Shown in pieces: positions 8,855 to 19,609 of a stretch of 64,000 nt of DNA; within the stretch, counting starts at the first letter, position 1, and every line of letters begins with the position of its first letter. The notes beneath the pieces were generated by a model. It did not search any database. It saw nothing but the letters and a program-made list of their open reading frames with translations, and had not been told where the DNA came from. Source of the DNA: Amnibacterium setariae. GTDB taxonomy: Bacteria > Actinomycetota > Actinomycetes > Actinomycetales > Microbacteriaceae. The stretch covers positions 992,001-1,056,000 of the forward strand of contig NZ_QXTG01000001.1 of the NCBI RefSeq assembly GCF_003581425.1. The letters are read 5' to 3'. The position numbers were made by a program, and so were the translations under genes.

Positions 8855-9934
8855 TTGAAGAGCACGATCCTGGGGATGGCGACGGTCGCCGTCATCTCGA
8901 CCCTCGCCCTCGCAGGGTGTTCCGCAGCCGGACCCGGCAGCTCGGACGGCGGCTCCGCCTCCGGCGGTGCCACGAACGCCGCCGGCAAGCGCGCCTGCGT
9001 CATCCTGCCGGACACCGAGTCGTCCCCCCGCTGGGAGTCGGGCGACCGTCCCGCGCTGCAGAAGGCGCTCCAGAGCGCCGGCTTCTCCGCGGACATCCAG
9101 AACGCGCAGAACGACACCGAGAAGTACGCCACCATCGCGGACCAGCAGCTCAGCAAGGGCTGCGGCGTGATGCTGCTCGTCGACCTGAACGGTGCGGGCG
9201 CGCAGGTCCTGACCAAGGCGAAGGGCCAGGGCATCCCGGTCATCGCCTACGACCGCCCGATCGCCGGCGCGGACTACTACGTCTCCTTCGACAACGACAA
9301 GGTCGGCCAGCTCGAGGGCCAGCTGATCGTCGACGGCCTCAAGGCCGAGAAGAAGGACCCGAAGACGGCGAAGGTCGTCTACATGGGCGGCGACCCGACC
9401 GACGGTAACGCGAAGTTCTTCCACGACGGCGCCGACAAGGTCATGTCCGCCGCGGGCATCAAGCCGGCCTTCGAGCCCAAGGGCACGTGGGACGCCGACA
9501 AGTCCGGCACGAACTTCGAGCAGGCCTACACCGCCCTCAAGGGGAACGTGGACGCCGTGTGGGTCGCGAACGACGCGAACGCCGCCAGCGTGATCGCCAT
9601 CCTCGACAAGAACGGCAAGAAGGTCCCGGTCTCCGGTCAGGACGCCTCGATCGCCGGCCTGCAGAACATCCTGCTCGGCAAGCAGACCGGCACGGTCTAC
9701 AAGCCGTTCCAGCTCGAGGCCGACGAGGCCGGCAAGCTGGCCGTCAGCCTGCTGCAGGGCCAGAAGCCGAAGGCCCCGTCCGAGGTCAACGGCGTGCCCT
9801 TCTTCAACGAGACGCCGATCCTCGTGACCGACGCCGAGGGCATCAAGAAGGTCATCTCCGACGGCAACGCGACCGCCGCCGACATCTGCAAGGGCGACGT
9901 CGCCGCCGCCTGCGACAAGGCCGGCATCAAGTAG
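8855..9934 (+). CDS. Sugar-binding lipoprotein of ABC importer 1 (XylF/RbsB-like)
   Basis: A 359-residue periplasmic-binding-protein type 1 lipoprotein. The start is TTG 8855, with AAAGG about 9 nt before, giving a short lipoprotein signal with lipobox LALAGC (Cys22). The mature part shows VIAYDRPI, SFDNDKVGQLEGQ, VYMGGDPTDGNA, AVWVANDANAAS and SGQDAS, the layout of xylose/ribose-binding proteins. It is the first gene of the unit SBP-ATPase-permease. A 13-bp hairpin follows the stop, which may raise its transcript level over the downstream genes. Pentose or xylo-oligosaccharide specificity is inferred from the neighbours. Confidence 0.92.
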   Translation: MKSTILGMATVAVISTLALAGCSAAGPGSSDGGSASGGATNAAGKRACVILPDTESSPRWESGDRPALQKALQSAGFSADIQNAQNDTEKYATIADQQLSKGCGVMLLVDLNGAGAQVLTKAKGQGIPVIAYDRPIAGADYYVSFDNDKVGQLEGQLIVDGLKAEKKDPKTAKVVYMGGDPTDGNAKFFHDGADKVMSAAGIKPAFEPKGTWDADKSGTNFEQAYTALKGNVDAVWVANDANAASVIAILDKNGKKVPVSGQDASIAGLQNILLGKQTGTVYKPFQLEADEAGKLAVSLLQGQKPKAPSEVNGVPFFNETPILVTDAEGIKKVISDGNATAADICKGDVAAACDKAGIK

Positions 9935-9950
9935 TCCCCGTCCGGACCGT

Positions 9951-9982
9951 GGTCCCCGCGCCCTGGATCGGGCGCGGGGACC
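9951..9982. other. Intercistronic 13-bp stem-loop after the SBP gene of importer 1
   Basis: GGTCCCCGCGCCC pairs perfectly with GGGCGCGGGGACC around the loop TGGATC. There is no T-run. It lies between the binding-protein stop and the ATPase RBS, where such hairpins usually protect or attenuate mRNA so that binding protein is made in excess. A functional counterpart occurs at 13621-13672. Confidence 0.75.
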
Positions 9983-10046
9983 TCGGTCCGTCCGACATCG
10001 GCCGGATCGAACCGCCGCACCCGCGGCGGACGCGGAAGGAGGGGGC

Positions 10047-10811
10047 ATGGCCGCCCCGATCATCGAGCTCAAGGACATCCGGAAGGGCTTCGGCCCGGTC
10101 GAGGTCCTGAAGGGCGTCAACCTCAAGATCTACCCGGGCCAGGTCAGCGCCCTCGTCGGCGACAACGGCGCCGGCAAGTCGACCCTGATCAAGGGGCTCG
10201 CGGGCGTGCAGCCCTACGACTCCGGCGAGGTCCTCGTCGACGGGGCGCCGGTCCACCTCGGCTCGCCGAAGGAGGCCTCCCGCCACGGCATCGAGGTCGT
10301 GTACCAGGACCTCGCGCTCTGCGAGAACCTCGACATCGTCCAGAACATGTTCCTGGGCCGCGAGGAGCGCGAGCACGGGATGCTCAGCAACGGCGAGATG
10401 GAGAAGAAGGCGTCCGCGACGCTCGGCTCCCTCTCCGTCCGCACCATGAAGTCGGTGCGGCAGAAGGTGTCCTCGCTCTCCGGCGGTCAGCGTCAGACGG
10501 TCGCGATCGCCCGCGCCGTGCTGCAGGAGGCCCGGGTCGTCATCCTCGACGAGCCGACCGCCGCCCTCGGCGTCGCGCAGACCGCGCAGGTCCTCGCGCT
10601 GGTCCGGCGCCTCGCGGACGCCGGCGTGGGCGTGCTGATCATCAGCCACAACCTCGCCGACGTGTTCCAGGTCGCCGACCACATCAACGTGCTCTACCTC
10701 GGCACGATGGTCGCCCAGGTCGAGACCGCGAAGACGAACAACAACGACGTCATCGGCTACATCACGGGCCTGAAGACGTACGAGCCCGACCTCGAAGGAG
10801 CGGCCCGATGA
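10047..10811 (+). CDS. ABC importer 1 ATPase, single nucleotide-binding domain
   Basis: A 254-residue ATPase with Walker A GDNGAGKST, signature LSGGQRQ, Walker [12 protein letters not shown] and H-loop IISHN. ATG 10047 follows AAGGAGG. It has only one nucleotide-binding domain, unlike the double-domain XylG/RbsA type and unlike its paralogue at 13710-15251; FrcA-type carbohydrate importers also have a single domain, so it would work as a homodimer. Its stop overlaps the permease start (ATGA). It energises sugar uptake together with the flanking lipoprotein and permease. Confidence 0.93.
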   Translation: MAAPIIELKDIRKGFGPVEVLKGVNLKIYPGQVSALVGDNGAGKSTLIKGLAGVQPYDSGEVLVDGAPVHLGSPKEASRHGIEVVYQDLALCENLDIVQNMFLGREEREHGMLSNGEMEKKASATLGSLSVRTMKSVRQKVSSLSGGQRQTVAIARAVLQEARVVILDEPTAALGVAQTAQVLALVRRLADAGVGVLIISHNLADVFQVADHINVLYLGTMVAQVETAKTNNNDVIGYITGLKTYEPDLEGAAR

Positions 10812-12103
10812 CCACCACGAAGGGCACCGACCCGTCGCTCGCGACGGCGCTCGACGTCGCCGGCGGGGCGACCCCTCCCGGCATCGCGACCGGCTACGAG
10901 GGCGGCATCGGCGACCAGGTCAAGGCGTACGTCTCCCGGGTGCGGAGCGGCGAGATGGGCATGCTGCCCGCCATCGCCGGCCTCATCGTCCTGACGATCC
11001 TGTTCTCGGCGCTCAGCCCGTTCTTCCTGACGCGGCTGAACATCGCGAACCTCTTCACGCAGTCCGCGTCCCTCGCGGTGCTCGCGATCGCGCTGGTCTT
11101 CGTGATCCTGCTCGGCGAGATCGACCTCTCCGCGGGCGTCACGGCCGGCGTCGGCATGGCGGCGTTCGTGCTGCTGAACAGCCTCGCGGACTGGAACTGG
11201 GCCGCGGCGCTGCTGGTCGGCCTGCTCGTCGGCCTCGCGATCGGCACGTTCATCGGGTACTTCGTGGCGAAGGTCGGCATCCCGTCGTTCGTCGTCACGC
11301 TGGGCCTGTTCCTCGGCCTGCCCGGTCTGCTGCTCGTCATGCTCGGCGACGGCAACACCTACCGGATCCAGTCGCCCGAGGTGCTGGCGATCATGAACAA
11401 CAACCTGCCGCAGTGGGCGGGCTGGGTCATGTGGGCCGTCATCGTGCTCGTGTCGATCGGCAGCGCCTACTACGACCGCGGCCGCCGGCTGAAGGCGGGC
11501 GTGCCCGTCCGGCCGCTCGGCCTGCTGTGGATCCGCGTCGCGGTCGTCGCGGTCGCGTCGCTGATCTTCGTGCTGCTGCTGAACCAGAACCGGTCCGTCT
11601 CGGTCGTGCCCGTCGAGGGCGTGCCGATCGTCGTGCCGATCACCCTGGCGATCATCTGGATCGGCACGCAGGTGCTCGACCGCACCCGGTTCGGCCTCCA
11701 CCTCTACGCGGTGGGCGGCAACCCGGAGGCGGCCCGTCGCGCCGGCATCAACGTCGCGGCGATCCGCATCTCGGCGTTCATGATCTGCTCGACGCTCGCG
11801 ATCGTCTCCGGCCTCTTCACCGCCAGCCGCGTCGGCACGGTCGGCTCGAGCTTCGGCTCGACCATCGTGCTGAACGGCGTCGCGGCGGCCGTCGTCGGCG
11901 GCGTGAGCCTGTTCGGCGGCCGCGGCCGCCTCGTCCAGGCGGCCGTCGGCGCGATCCTCATCTCGATGATCACGAACGGCCTCGGCCTGCTCGCCCTCCC
12001 GGGCGGCATCAACCTGCTGATCACCGGCGGCGTGCTCGTGCTCGCCGCCACGGTCGATGCCCTGTCGCGCAAGCGCTCGGGCGCCTCGCTCGCGAGGACC
12101 TGA
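10808..12103 (+). CDS. ABC importer 1 permease (XylH/RbsC family)
   Basis: A 431-residue integral membrane protein with roughly ten hydrophobic segments. The branched-chain/ribose permease signature is visible as ILLGEIDLSAGVTAGVGMA, and near the C-terminus as GVAAAVVGGVSLFGGRG. The N-terminal 45 residues are a soluble tail. A soluble arginine-rich loop near residue 225 (DRGRRLKAG) interrupts the membrane part, as in XylH proteins. The ATG overlaps the ATPase stop by 4 nt. A GC hairpin terminator follows at 12127. Confidence 0.93.
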   Translation: MTTTKGTDPSLATALDVAGGATPPGIATGYEGGIGDQVKAYVSRVRSGEMGMLPAIAGLIVLTILFSALSPFFLTRLNIANLFTQSASLAVLAIALVFVILLGEIDLSAGVTAGVGMAAFVLLNSLADWNWAAALLVGLLVGLAIGTFIGYFVAKVGIPSFVVTLGLFLGLPGLLLVMLGDGNTYRIQSPEVLAIMNNNLPQWAGWVMWAVIVLVSIGSAYYDRGRRLKAGVPVRPLGLLWIRVAVVAVASLIFVLLLNQNRSVSVVPVEGVPIVVPITLAIIWIGTQVLDRTRFGLHLYAVGGNPEAARRAGINVAAIRISAFMICSTLAIVSGLFTASRVGTVGSSFGSTIVLNGVAAAVVGGVSLFGGRGRLVQAAVGAILISMITNGLGLLALPGGINLLITGGVLVLAATVDALSRKRSGASLART

Positions 12104-12126
12104 TCGGGTCGGCGCAGCCGCAGGGG

Positions 12127-12157
12127 GAGGGCCGTCCGGTGCACGGGCGGCCCTCTT
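12127..12157 (+). terminator. Terminator-like hairpin after importer 1
   Basis: GAGGGCCGTCC pairs with GGGCGGCCCTC (one G-U) around GGTGCAC, followed by TTCC. It ends the importer 1 unit. A second small inverted repeat, GCGCTC-ATAAC-GAGCGC, lies just downstream at 12175-12191. Confidence 0.75.
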
Positions 12158-12222
12158 CCGTGCGCAGGGAGTGAGCGCTCATAACGAGCGCGTCACGATG
12201 CGCGCCACGCGCCCCGGTGAAC

Positions 12223-12251
12223 TTGACCTGACCGACTTCTCGGACGATCAT
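12223..12251 (+). promoter_or_regulatory. Promoter of importer 2
   Basis: TTGACC (12223-12228) and GATCAT (12246-12251) are exactly 17 nt apart, in the 373-nt gap before the second binding-protein gene. Transcription from here would give a leader of about 220 nt in which I see no ORF with a good RBS and no riboswitch I can name. Confidence 0.55.
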
Positions 12252-12262
12252 CTCCCCTCGGA

Positions 12263-12293
12263 TGTGACCGTTCACACGGTGTCACACGAACGG
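12263..12293. promoter_or_regulatory. Interleaved inverted repeats before importer 2
   Basis: TGTGAC (12263-12268) and GTCACA (12281-12286) face each other 12 nt apart. Overlapping them, CCGTTC (12268-12273) faces GAACGG (12288-12293). The site lies just downstream of the promoter at 12223-12251, a position suited to repression. The TGTGAC/GTCACA halves match the palindrome before importer 1, so one regulator may control both. Confidence 0.5.
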
Positions 12294-12476
12294 CGACGAG
12301 GGCGTCGGTCGGCCTCTGGCCGGACCGGATCCACCGGCCGCCCGTCCGTGCCACCGCCGGGGCGGCGCCTCCCGCACCATCCGAGCTCGAACCCGCGCGT
12401 CCGCGCCCGTTCGACCCGGGTCCCTCGCACCACGAGCGACACGATGACGTCCGCGCAGGACAGATAGGGAACAACA

Positions 12477-13604
12477 GTGAAGTTCAAGAAGCTGGCCGTC
12501 GGCGCCGTCGCCGTCGGCATGGCCTTCTCCCTCGCGGCCTGCTCCGGCGGCCGCGGCAGCGACTCCGCCGCCTCCGGGAGCACCGACAACAAGGGCGCCC
12601 TCGTCGGCGTCCTCATGCCCAACAAGACCTCGACCCGCTGGATCCACGACGGCGACGCCGTCAAGGCGGGCCTCGAGAAGCTCGGCTACAAGGTCCAGCT
12701 CGACTACGCGAACGACAACATCCCGACGCAGGTCCAGCAGGTGTCGAACGACATCACCAAGGGCGCGAAGGTCCTGATCATCGCGTCGATCGACGGCACC
12801 GCGCTGTCCGACCAGCTCGACACCGCCGGCAAGAAGGGCGTCAAGGTCATCGCCTACGACCGCCTGATCAACGGCAACAAGAACGTCGACTACTACACGA
12901 CGTTCGACAACTACAAGGTCGGCGTCGACCAGGCCACCAGCCTCCTCACGGGCCTCGGCCTCGTGGACGCGGACGGCAAGAAGACGGACAAGAAGGGCCC
13001 GATCAACGTCGAGCTCTTCGCCGGCTCGGCCGACGACAACAACGCGACGTTCTTCTTCAACGGCGCGATGGACACCCTGAAGCCCTACATCGACGACAAG
13101 ACCATCGTCATCAAGAGCGGTCAGACGTCGTTCCAGCAGGTCGCGACCCAGCAGTGGGACGCGAACCGCGCCAAGCAGCGCATGCAGAACATCATCGCGA
13201 AGTCCTACTCGAGCGGTGACAAGGTGCAGGGCATCCTGTCCCCGTACGACGGCATCTCGATCGGCATCATCTCCGCGCTCACGGGTGCGGGCTACGGCGG
13301 CTCCGGCACGAAGCTCCCGATCATCACCGGTCAGGACGCGGAGATCCCGAGCGTCAAGTCGATCATCGCCGGCCAGCAGTACTCGACCATCTACAAGGAC
13401 ACCCGTCAGCTGGCGGACGAGTCCGTGAAGATGGCGAACGACCTGCTCACGGGCAAGACCCCCGAGGTCAACGACACCAAGAGCTACAACAACAAGGTCA
13501 AGGTCGTCCCGTCCTACCTGTTCCAGCCGGTCGTCGTGACGAAGGACAACTACGAGAAGGTCCTCGTCGACAGCGGCTACTACTCGGCCTCCGACCTCAA
13601 GTAG
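12477..13604 (+). CDS. Multiple-sugar-binding lipoprotein of importer 2 (ChvE-like)
   Basis: A 375-residue binding protein. The start is GTG 12477 with AGGGA upstream, and lipobox SLAAC places the lipidated Cys at 22. Features shared with ChvE of the chvE-gguA-gguB system are GVLMPNKTSTRW, YANDNIPTQVQQ, VIAYDRLI, ELFAGSADDNNA and SPYDGISIGI. That family binds several monosaccharides (galactose, arabinose, xylose, glucose). It starts the second importer unit and is followed by a very stable hairpin. Confidence 0.92.
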   Translation: MKFKKLAVGAVAVGMAFSLAACSGGRGSDSAASGSTDNKGALVGVLMPNKTSTRWIHDGDAVKAGLEKLGYKVQLDYANDNIPTQVQQVSNDITKGAKVLIIASIDGTALSDQLDTAGKKGVKVIAYDRLINGNKNVDYYTTFDNYKVGVDQATSLLTGLGLVDADGKKTDKKGPINVELFAGSADDNNATFFFNGAMDTLKPYIDDKTIVIKSGQTSFQQVATQQWDANRAKQRMQNIIAKSYSSGDKVQGILSPYDGISIGIISALTGAGYGGSGTKLPIITGQDAEIPSVKSIIAGQQYSTIYKDTRQLADESVKMANDLLTGKTPEVNDTKSYNNKVKVVPSYLFQPVVVTKDNYEKVLVDSGYYSASDLK

Positions 13605-13620
13605 TCCCCACACCGCCGCG

Positions 13621-13672
13621 GCGCTCCCGCCGGCCCGGTCCCGCCCTCGGGCGGCCGGGCCGGCGGGGGCGC
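13621..13672. other. Intercistronic long stem-loop after the SBP gene of importer 2
   Basis: GCGCTCCCGCCGGCCCGG (13621-13638) pairs with 13655-13672 over 18 bp with a single G-U, and CCGCCC-TC-GGGCGG nests inside. It sits between the binding-protein stop and the ATPase RBS, the same place as the hairpin of importer 1 but with unrelated sequence. Confidence 0.75.
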
Positions 13673-13709
13673 CCTCGGCACGTCATGAAGCAGTAGGAAG
13701 AGGAGCGGC

Positions 13710-15247
<1,538 letters not shown>

Positions 15248-15251
<4 letters not shown>

Positions 15252-16483
15252 CCAGCACCCTCACCCCCGAGCAGCGCGGCGCCGCGCCCGTGCCGACGCC
15301 GCCGCAGGGCAACCCCGTGGGCCGCGCGCTGCGCTACCTGCGCAGCCAGCTGAGCCAGACCGGCCTGTTCCTCGCGCTGATCGTCATCGTGCTGTTCTTC
15401 CAGATCACCACGGGCGGCGTCACGCTGCAGCCGGACAACGTCTCCAACCTGATCAACCAGAACAGCTACATCCTCATCCTCGCGGTGGGCATGGTCATGG
15501 TGATCATCGCGGGCCACATCGACCTGTCGGTCGGGTCCGTGGTCGCGTTCGTCGGTGCCGTCGCCGGCGTGATGATCACGCGCATGGGCATCCCGTGGCC
15601 CGTCGCGATCGTGCTCTGCCTCGTGCTCGGCGCCGTCGTCGGCGCCTGGCAGGGCTTCTGGATCGCCTACTTCGGCATCCCGGCGTTCATCGTCACCCTG
15701 GCCGGCATGCTGCTGTTCCGCGGCCTCGCGCAGGTCGTGCTCGGCGGCACGCAGATCTCGCCCTTCCCGGACGGGTTCCGCGCGATCGGCTCCGGCTTCC
15801 TGCCCGCCTTCGGCACGACCGGCTACGAGCCGCTGACGATGATCCTCGGCGCGCTCGCGTCGATCGCGATCGTGATCACGCAGCTCCGCCAGCGCAGCAT
15901 CCGCCGCAAGTACGACCTCGAGGACGAGCCGCTCGTGTGGTTCCTCGTCAAGCTCGTCTTCACCGTCGGGCTCGTGCTGCTCGTCACCGTGCTGCTCGCC
16001 AGCTACAACGGCACCCCGATCGTGCTGCTGATCCTCGGCGCGCTCGTCGTCGTCTACACGCTGGTCATGGGGCGCACCGTCTTCGGCCGCCACATCTACG
16101 CCATCGGCGGCAACCTCGCCGCGGCGCAGCTCTCCGGCGTGAAGACGAAGCGGACCACGTTCCTGCTGTTCGTGAACATGGGCGTCATCGCGGCGCTCGG
16201 CGGCCTCGTCTTCACGGCGCAGCTGAACCTCGCGAGCCCGGTGAACGGCAACGGCTTCGAGCTCGACGCCATCTCCGCCGTCTTCATCGGCGGCGCGGCG
16301 GTGACCGGCGGCATCGGCACGGTGCCCGGCGCGATCATCGGTGGTCTGATCATCGGCATCCTGAACAACGGCATGTCGATCCTGAACGTCGGCATCGACG
16401 TGCAGCAGGTCATCAAGGGCCTCGTGCTGCTCGCCGCGGTCGCGTTCGACATCTACAACAAGCGCCGCAGCGGCGGTCGCTGA
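15248..16483 (+). CDS. ABC importer 2 permease (GguB/MmsB-like)
   Basis: A 411-residue membrane protein with about ten hydrophobic segments. The family signature reads [20 protein letters not shown], and the C-terminal conserved part includes [21 protein letters not shown] basic soluble loop ([16 protein letters not shown]) lies mid-protein. ATG 15248 overlaps the ATPase stop. A perfect 14-bp hairpin terminator follows at 16501. Confidence 0.94.
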
Positions 16484-16500
16484 CCCCGCTCGCACGCGCA

Positions 16501-16535
16501 CGGAGGGCCCCGCCGGACGGCGGGGCCCTCCGTCG
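16501..16535 (+). terminator. Terminator hairpin after importer 2
   Basis: CGGAGGGCCCCGCC pairs perfectly with GGCGGGGCCCTCCG around GGAC, followed by a short pyrimidine stretch. Its stem resembles the hairpin at 20540-20571. Confidence 0.8.
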
Positions 16536-16547
16536 TCCCACCCCGTC

Positions 16548-16630
16548 GATCGAGGTGCGAGCGAAGCGAGCCTCGAGATCAGGACCCGCGGGGTGGTCTC
16601 GAGGCTCGCTGGCGCTCGCACCTCGACCAG
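16548..16630. repeat. Intergenic repeat, family A, inverted pair
   Basis: Two facing units: the left arm at 16548-16580 begins GATCGAGGTGCGAGCG, and the right arm at 16595-16630 begins GGTCTCGAGGCTCGCT. They pair over about 30 bp around a 14-nt centre. It lies between the convergent importer 2 and lacI genes. A matching inverted pair lies at 53456-53537. Confidence 0.8.
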
Positions 16631-16677
16631 CGGGAGCGGGCGAGGCGTGGTTCGCGGGGTGGAGCGAGCTCCGCGGC

Positions 16678-17682
16678 TCAGCCGCGCGGGGCCGCCGTCG
16701 AGCCGCGGAGGACGAGCTCCGGGACCATCGGGGTCTCCGCCGGCGCCTCGCCGAGCAGCGCGGTGATGCAGCGCCGGCCCAGCTCCGCGAAGTCCTGGCG
16801 CACGGTCGTGAGCGGCGGCCACAGGTGCGCGGCCTCCGGCACGTCGTCGTAGCCGATGATCGACAACTCGCCGGGCACGTCGACGCCGAGGTCGCGCGCG
16901 GCGTGCATGAGGCCGATCGCCATCGCGTCGTTGCTGCAGAACCAGGCGGTCACGTCCCGCCACTGGAGCAGCTGCAGGCCCGCGCGGTAGCCGAAGTCGG
17001 CGGTCCAGTCGCCGAGCACCGGCACGGTCACCGGCAGGTCCTGCGCGTTCAGCTCCTGCAGGAAGCCCTGCATCCGCGCCTCCGCCTCGATCCAGTCGCG
17101 CGGACCGGCGAGGTGGCCGATGGACCGGTGCCCGAGGTCGATCAGGTGCCGGGTCGCGATGCGGGCGCCCGCGATCTCGTCGACGCGGAGCGCGGACGCG
17201 TCGCCCGGCCCGAGCGCGCGGAGCGTGATGTACGGCACGCGCGGCGCCAGGTCCGCGATCGTGTCGAACACGCGCTGCTGCGGCGCGATCACGACGAGGG
17301 CCTCGATGTCCTGGTCGAACAGGTTCGCGAGCGCGTCCCGCAGGGAGGACTCGTCGGGCTCCGCGACGGAGGACGACGTGACGAACCAGCCGCGCTCCCG
17401 CGCCGCCTGCTCGATCGCCTGGATGCTCCGGGCGGGCCCGTACTGCGCCCGGGTGGAGGCGAGCACCCCGATGGTCCGCGTCCGGCTCGTGCTGAGCGCG
17501 CGGGCGGCGGCGCTCGGCCGGTACTGCAGCTCCGCCATCGCGGCGAGGACCCGGTCGCGGGTCTCCTCGCGGATGCTGACGTGGTTGTTCAGCACGCGGG
17601 AGACGGTCTGGTGCGAGACCCCGGCGATGCGCGCCACGTCGCGGATCGATGCCGCGCGCGGCGCCCGCGTGGGGGTCGACAT
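16678..17682 (-). CDS. LacI-family transcriptional regulator
   Basis: A 334-residue repressor-type protein. The helix-turn-helix is at residues 12-33 ([20 protein letters not shown]), followed by the hinge [20 protein letters not shown] and a periplasmic-binding-like effector domain. ATG 17682 follows GGAGG. It faces the end of the sugar importer units and probably controls this island; candidate targets are the GAAA-n-TTTC palindromes at 568-605 and 6291-6301. Effector and operator assignment are inferred. Confidence 0.9.
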   Translation of the reverse strand: MSTPTRAPRAASIRDVARIAGVSHQTVSRVLNNHVSIREETRDRVLAAMAELQYRPSAAARALSTSRTRTIGVLASTRAQYGPARSIQAIEQAARERGWFVTSSSVAEPDESSLRDALANLFDQDIEALVVIAPQQRVFDTIADLAPRVPYITLRALGPGDASALRVDEIAGARIATRHLIDLGHRSIGHLAGPRDWIEAEARMQGFLQELNAQDLPVTVPVLGDWTADFGYRAGLQLLQWRDVTAWFCSNDAMAIGLMHAARDLGVDVPGELSIIGYDDVPEAAHLWPPLTTVRQDFAELGRRCITALLGEAPAETPMVPELVLRGSTAAPRG

Positions 17683-17782
17683 CCTGCGCCTCCATCGGTC
17701 GCGCGACGAACAGCGGCCAGGCTATCGCGACCGCGCGGAGGGGAGCGGCCCCGCGCGGCAATACGCTCACCGGGGAGGTGCG

Positions 17783-18643
17783 ATGGACCAGGGACCCGGA
17801 CTGCTCGGCGCCGCGGACGTGCGCCGGTTCGCGGCCGCGCTCGGCGTCGCGCCGACGAAGTCGCTCGGCCAGAACTTCGTGCACGACGCGAACACGGTGC
17901 GGCGCATCGTGCGGGTCGCGGGCGTCGAGGCGGGGGAGACGGTGCTCGAGGTCGGACCCGGCCTCGGCTCGCTGACCCTCGGGCTGCTCGAGGCCGACGC
18001 GGCCGTGGTCGCGGTCGAGATCGACGAGCGCCTCGCCGCCGCCCTGCCGGCCACCGCGGCGGAGCGACTGCCCGCGGCGGCCGAGCGGCTGACCGTCGTG
18101 ACCGGCGACGCCGTCCGCGTGCCCGTGCCCGGCGAGCCCGTGCGGCTCGTCGCGAACCTGCCCTACAACGTCGCCGTGCCGATCCTGCTGCGGCTGCTGG
18201 CGGACGTGCCGTCGCTCGCCTCCGGCGTCGTGATGGTGCAGTCGGAGGTGGGGGAGCGGCTCGCCGCGGGACCCGGGTCGAAGATCTACGGGTCCCCGAG
18301 CGTGAAGGCGGCCTGGTACGGGCCGTTCGCGCTCGCCGGGCAGGTGCCCCGCGGCGTGTTCTGGCCGGTGCCGAACGTCGACTCGGTCCTGGTGCGCTTC
18401 GAGCGCGCGACGCCGCCCGGCGACGAGGCCCTGCGCCGGAACGTGTTCCGCCTCGTGGACGCGGCCTTCGTGCAGCGCCGCAAGACGCTGCGTCAGTCGC
18501 TGGCGCCGGTGCTCGGCGGCGCGTCCGCCGCGGCCGAGGTGCTCGAGCGCGCCGGCGTCGACCCGGCCCTGCGCGGCGAGCGGCTCGACGTCGCGCGCTT
18601 CGTCGAGGTCGCCCGGGCCGCCGACGCGGTCGGGGCGGGCTGA
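17783..18643 (+). CDS. rsmA: 16S rRNA dimethyladenosine transferase
   Basis: A 286-residue KsgA/RsmA enzyme that dimethylates two adjacent adenosines near the 3' end of 16S r[13 protein letters not shown] near 26, SAM-binding [10 protein letters not shown] near 56 and NLPYN at 125-129 are diagnostic. ATG 17783 follows GGGGAGG. The C-terminal 50 codons overlap, on the opposite strand, the end of the PRC-barrel/DUF2382 gene. It is followed further on by ispE, a common actinobacterial order. Confidence 0.96.
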   Translation: MDQGPGLLGAADVRRFAAALGVAPTKSLGQNFVHDANTVRRIVRVAGVEAGETVLEVGPGLGSLTLGLLEADAAVVAVEIDERLAAALPATAAERLPAAAERLTVVTGDAVRVPVPGEPVRLVANLPYNVAVPILLRLLADVPSLASGVVMVQSEVGERLAAGPGSKIYGSPSVKAAWYGPFALAGQVPRGVFWPVPNVDSVLVRFERATPPGDEALRRNVFRLVDAAFVQRRKTLRQSLAPVLGGASAAAEVLERAGVDPALRGERLDVARFVEVARAADAVGAG

Positions 18644-19497
18644 GCCGGCGCCTCGAGCTCCCCGGCCGCCGGCGGCACCTCGTCGACCTCGACCGCCTCG
18701 ACCACGGGCTCCACCGGGTCCTCCACCTCGTCCGGCAGCGCCGCGGGCAGCGCGACCGCACCGGCCTCCGACACGAGGTCGATCCGCTCCCGGCGCACCT
18801 CGCCGGTCACCTCCCGGCGGTCGACGACCTCCTCCTTGACGAGGCGGATCCGCTCGACGGGCACCACCTCCGTCGTGACGACGACGCGCTCCTCGTAGAG
18901 CACGACCTCCTGCTCCTCCGGCCCGATGACGGCGCCCTCGACCGGCGCCGCGCCCTCGATGGGCTCGCGGATCAGCCGGTACTCCTCGCGCCGGACGGGC
19001 ACGGTGAGCGTCCGCTGCTCCGTGACCACGACCTTCTGCAGCCGCACCCGGGTCCGCGGCACGCGCTCCGTCTCGACCCGCAGGCGCTCCTCGGAGGCGG
19101 TCATCACGCCCGCCTCCTCCGCCGGGGCGTCCGGGCCGGATCCGCCGGCCGCGGCCTCGGCGGGGGTCGCGGCGGCCTCGGCCTCCGCGACGGGCTCGGA
19201 CCAGAACGCGCGGACCTCCGCGCGCTCGCCGTCGGCGAGCCGCGCGTCCGGTCGCCGTCGGGGTGCCGCCGCGAACCGGGAGCGCGGCACCGTGACGGCG
19301 ACGACGTCGTCCTCGAGCACCGCGCCGTCGAGCGGCACGAGCACCTCCTCGGTGCCGAAGAGGTTGCCGCGCACGCCGACCCAGCCCAGCCGGTCCCCGT
19401 CGCGGTAGACCTGGCGGACGCGGCCGAGGCGCTCGCCGCGGCGGTCGACCACCTCGAGCCCGGCGAGGGAGGCGGGGGCGGCGTCGGCTGCGAGCAC
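18493..19497 (-). CDS. PRC-barrel and DUF2382 (YsnF/AvaK-type) protein
   Basis: A 334-residue soluble protein, start GTG 19497 with AGGAG 8 nt before. Residues 10-75 look like a PRC-barrel ([17 protein letters not shown], then [17 protein letters not shown]). Residues about 135-255 hold three acidic/basic repeats typical of DUF2382 ([35 protein letters not shown]). Such proteins are often linked to stress response, but the function is unknown. The last roughly 50 codons, rich in Ser/Thr/Arg/Ala and low in complexity, lie antisense to the rsmA 3' end; either a real convergent overlap or a recent loss of the original stop. Confidence 0.8.
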   Translation of the reverse strand: MLAADAAPASLAGLEVVDRRGERLGRVRQVYRDGDRLGWVGVRGNLFGTEEVLVPLDGAVLEDDVVAVTVPRSRFAAAPRRRPDARLADGERAEVRAFWSEPVAEAEAAATPAEAAAGGSGPDAPAEEAGVMTASEERLRVETERVPRTRVRLQKVVVTEQRTLTVPVRREEYRLIREPIEGAAPVEGAVIGPEEQEVVLYEERVVVTTEVVPVERIRLVKEEVVDRREVTGEVRRERIDLVSEAGAVALPAALPDEVEDPVEPVVEAVEVDEVPPAAGELEAPAQPAPTASAARATSTKRATSSRSPRRAGSTPARSSTSAAADAPPSTGASD

Positions 19498-19609
19498 GGG
19501 TGGAACTCCTGGTCAGCACTGGATCGGGCGGTCGGTCGGAGGATAGGGCATCCGTCGGTGGACCGGACCCGTCGGAAGCGCCTCGCTTCGTTGCGGATAG
19601 GTTCTCCTC

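Noticed and set aside
12290-12476. Riboswitch or RNA gene in the long leader of importer 2
   Set aside because: The region is GC-rich with small hairpins, but nothing matches a riboswitch core I can recognise.
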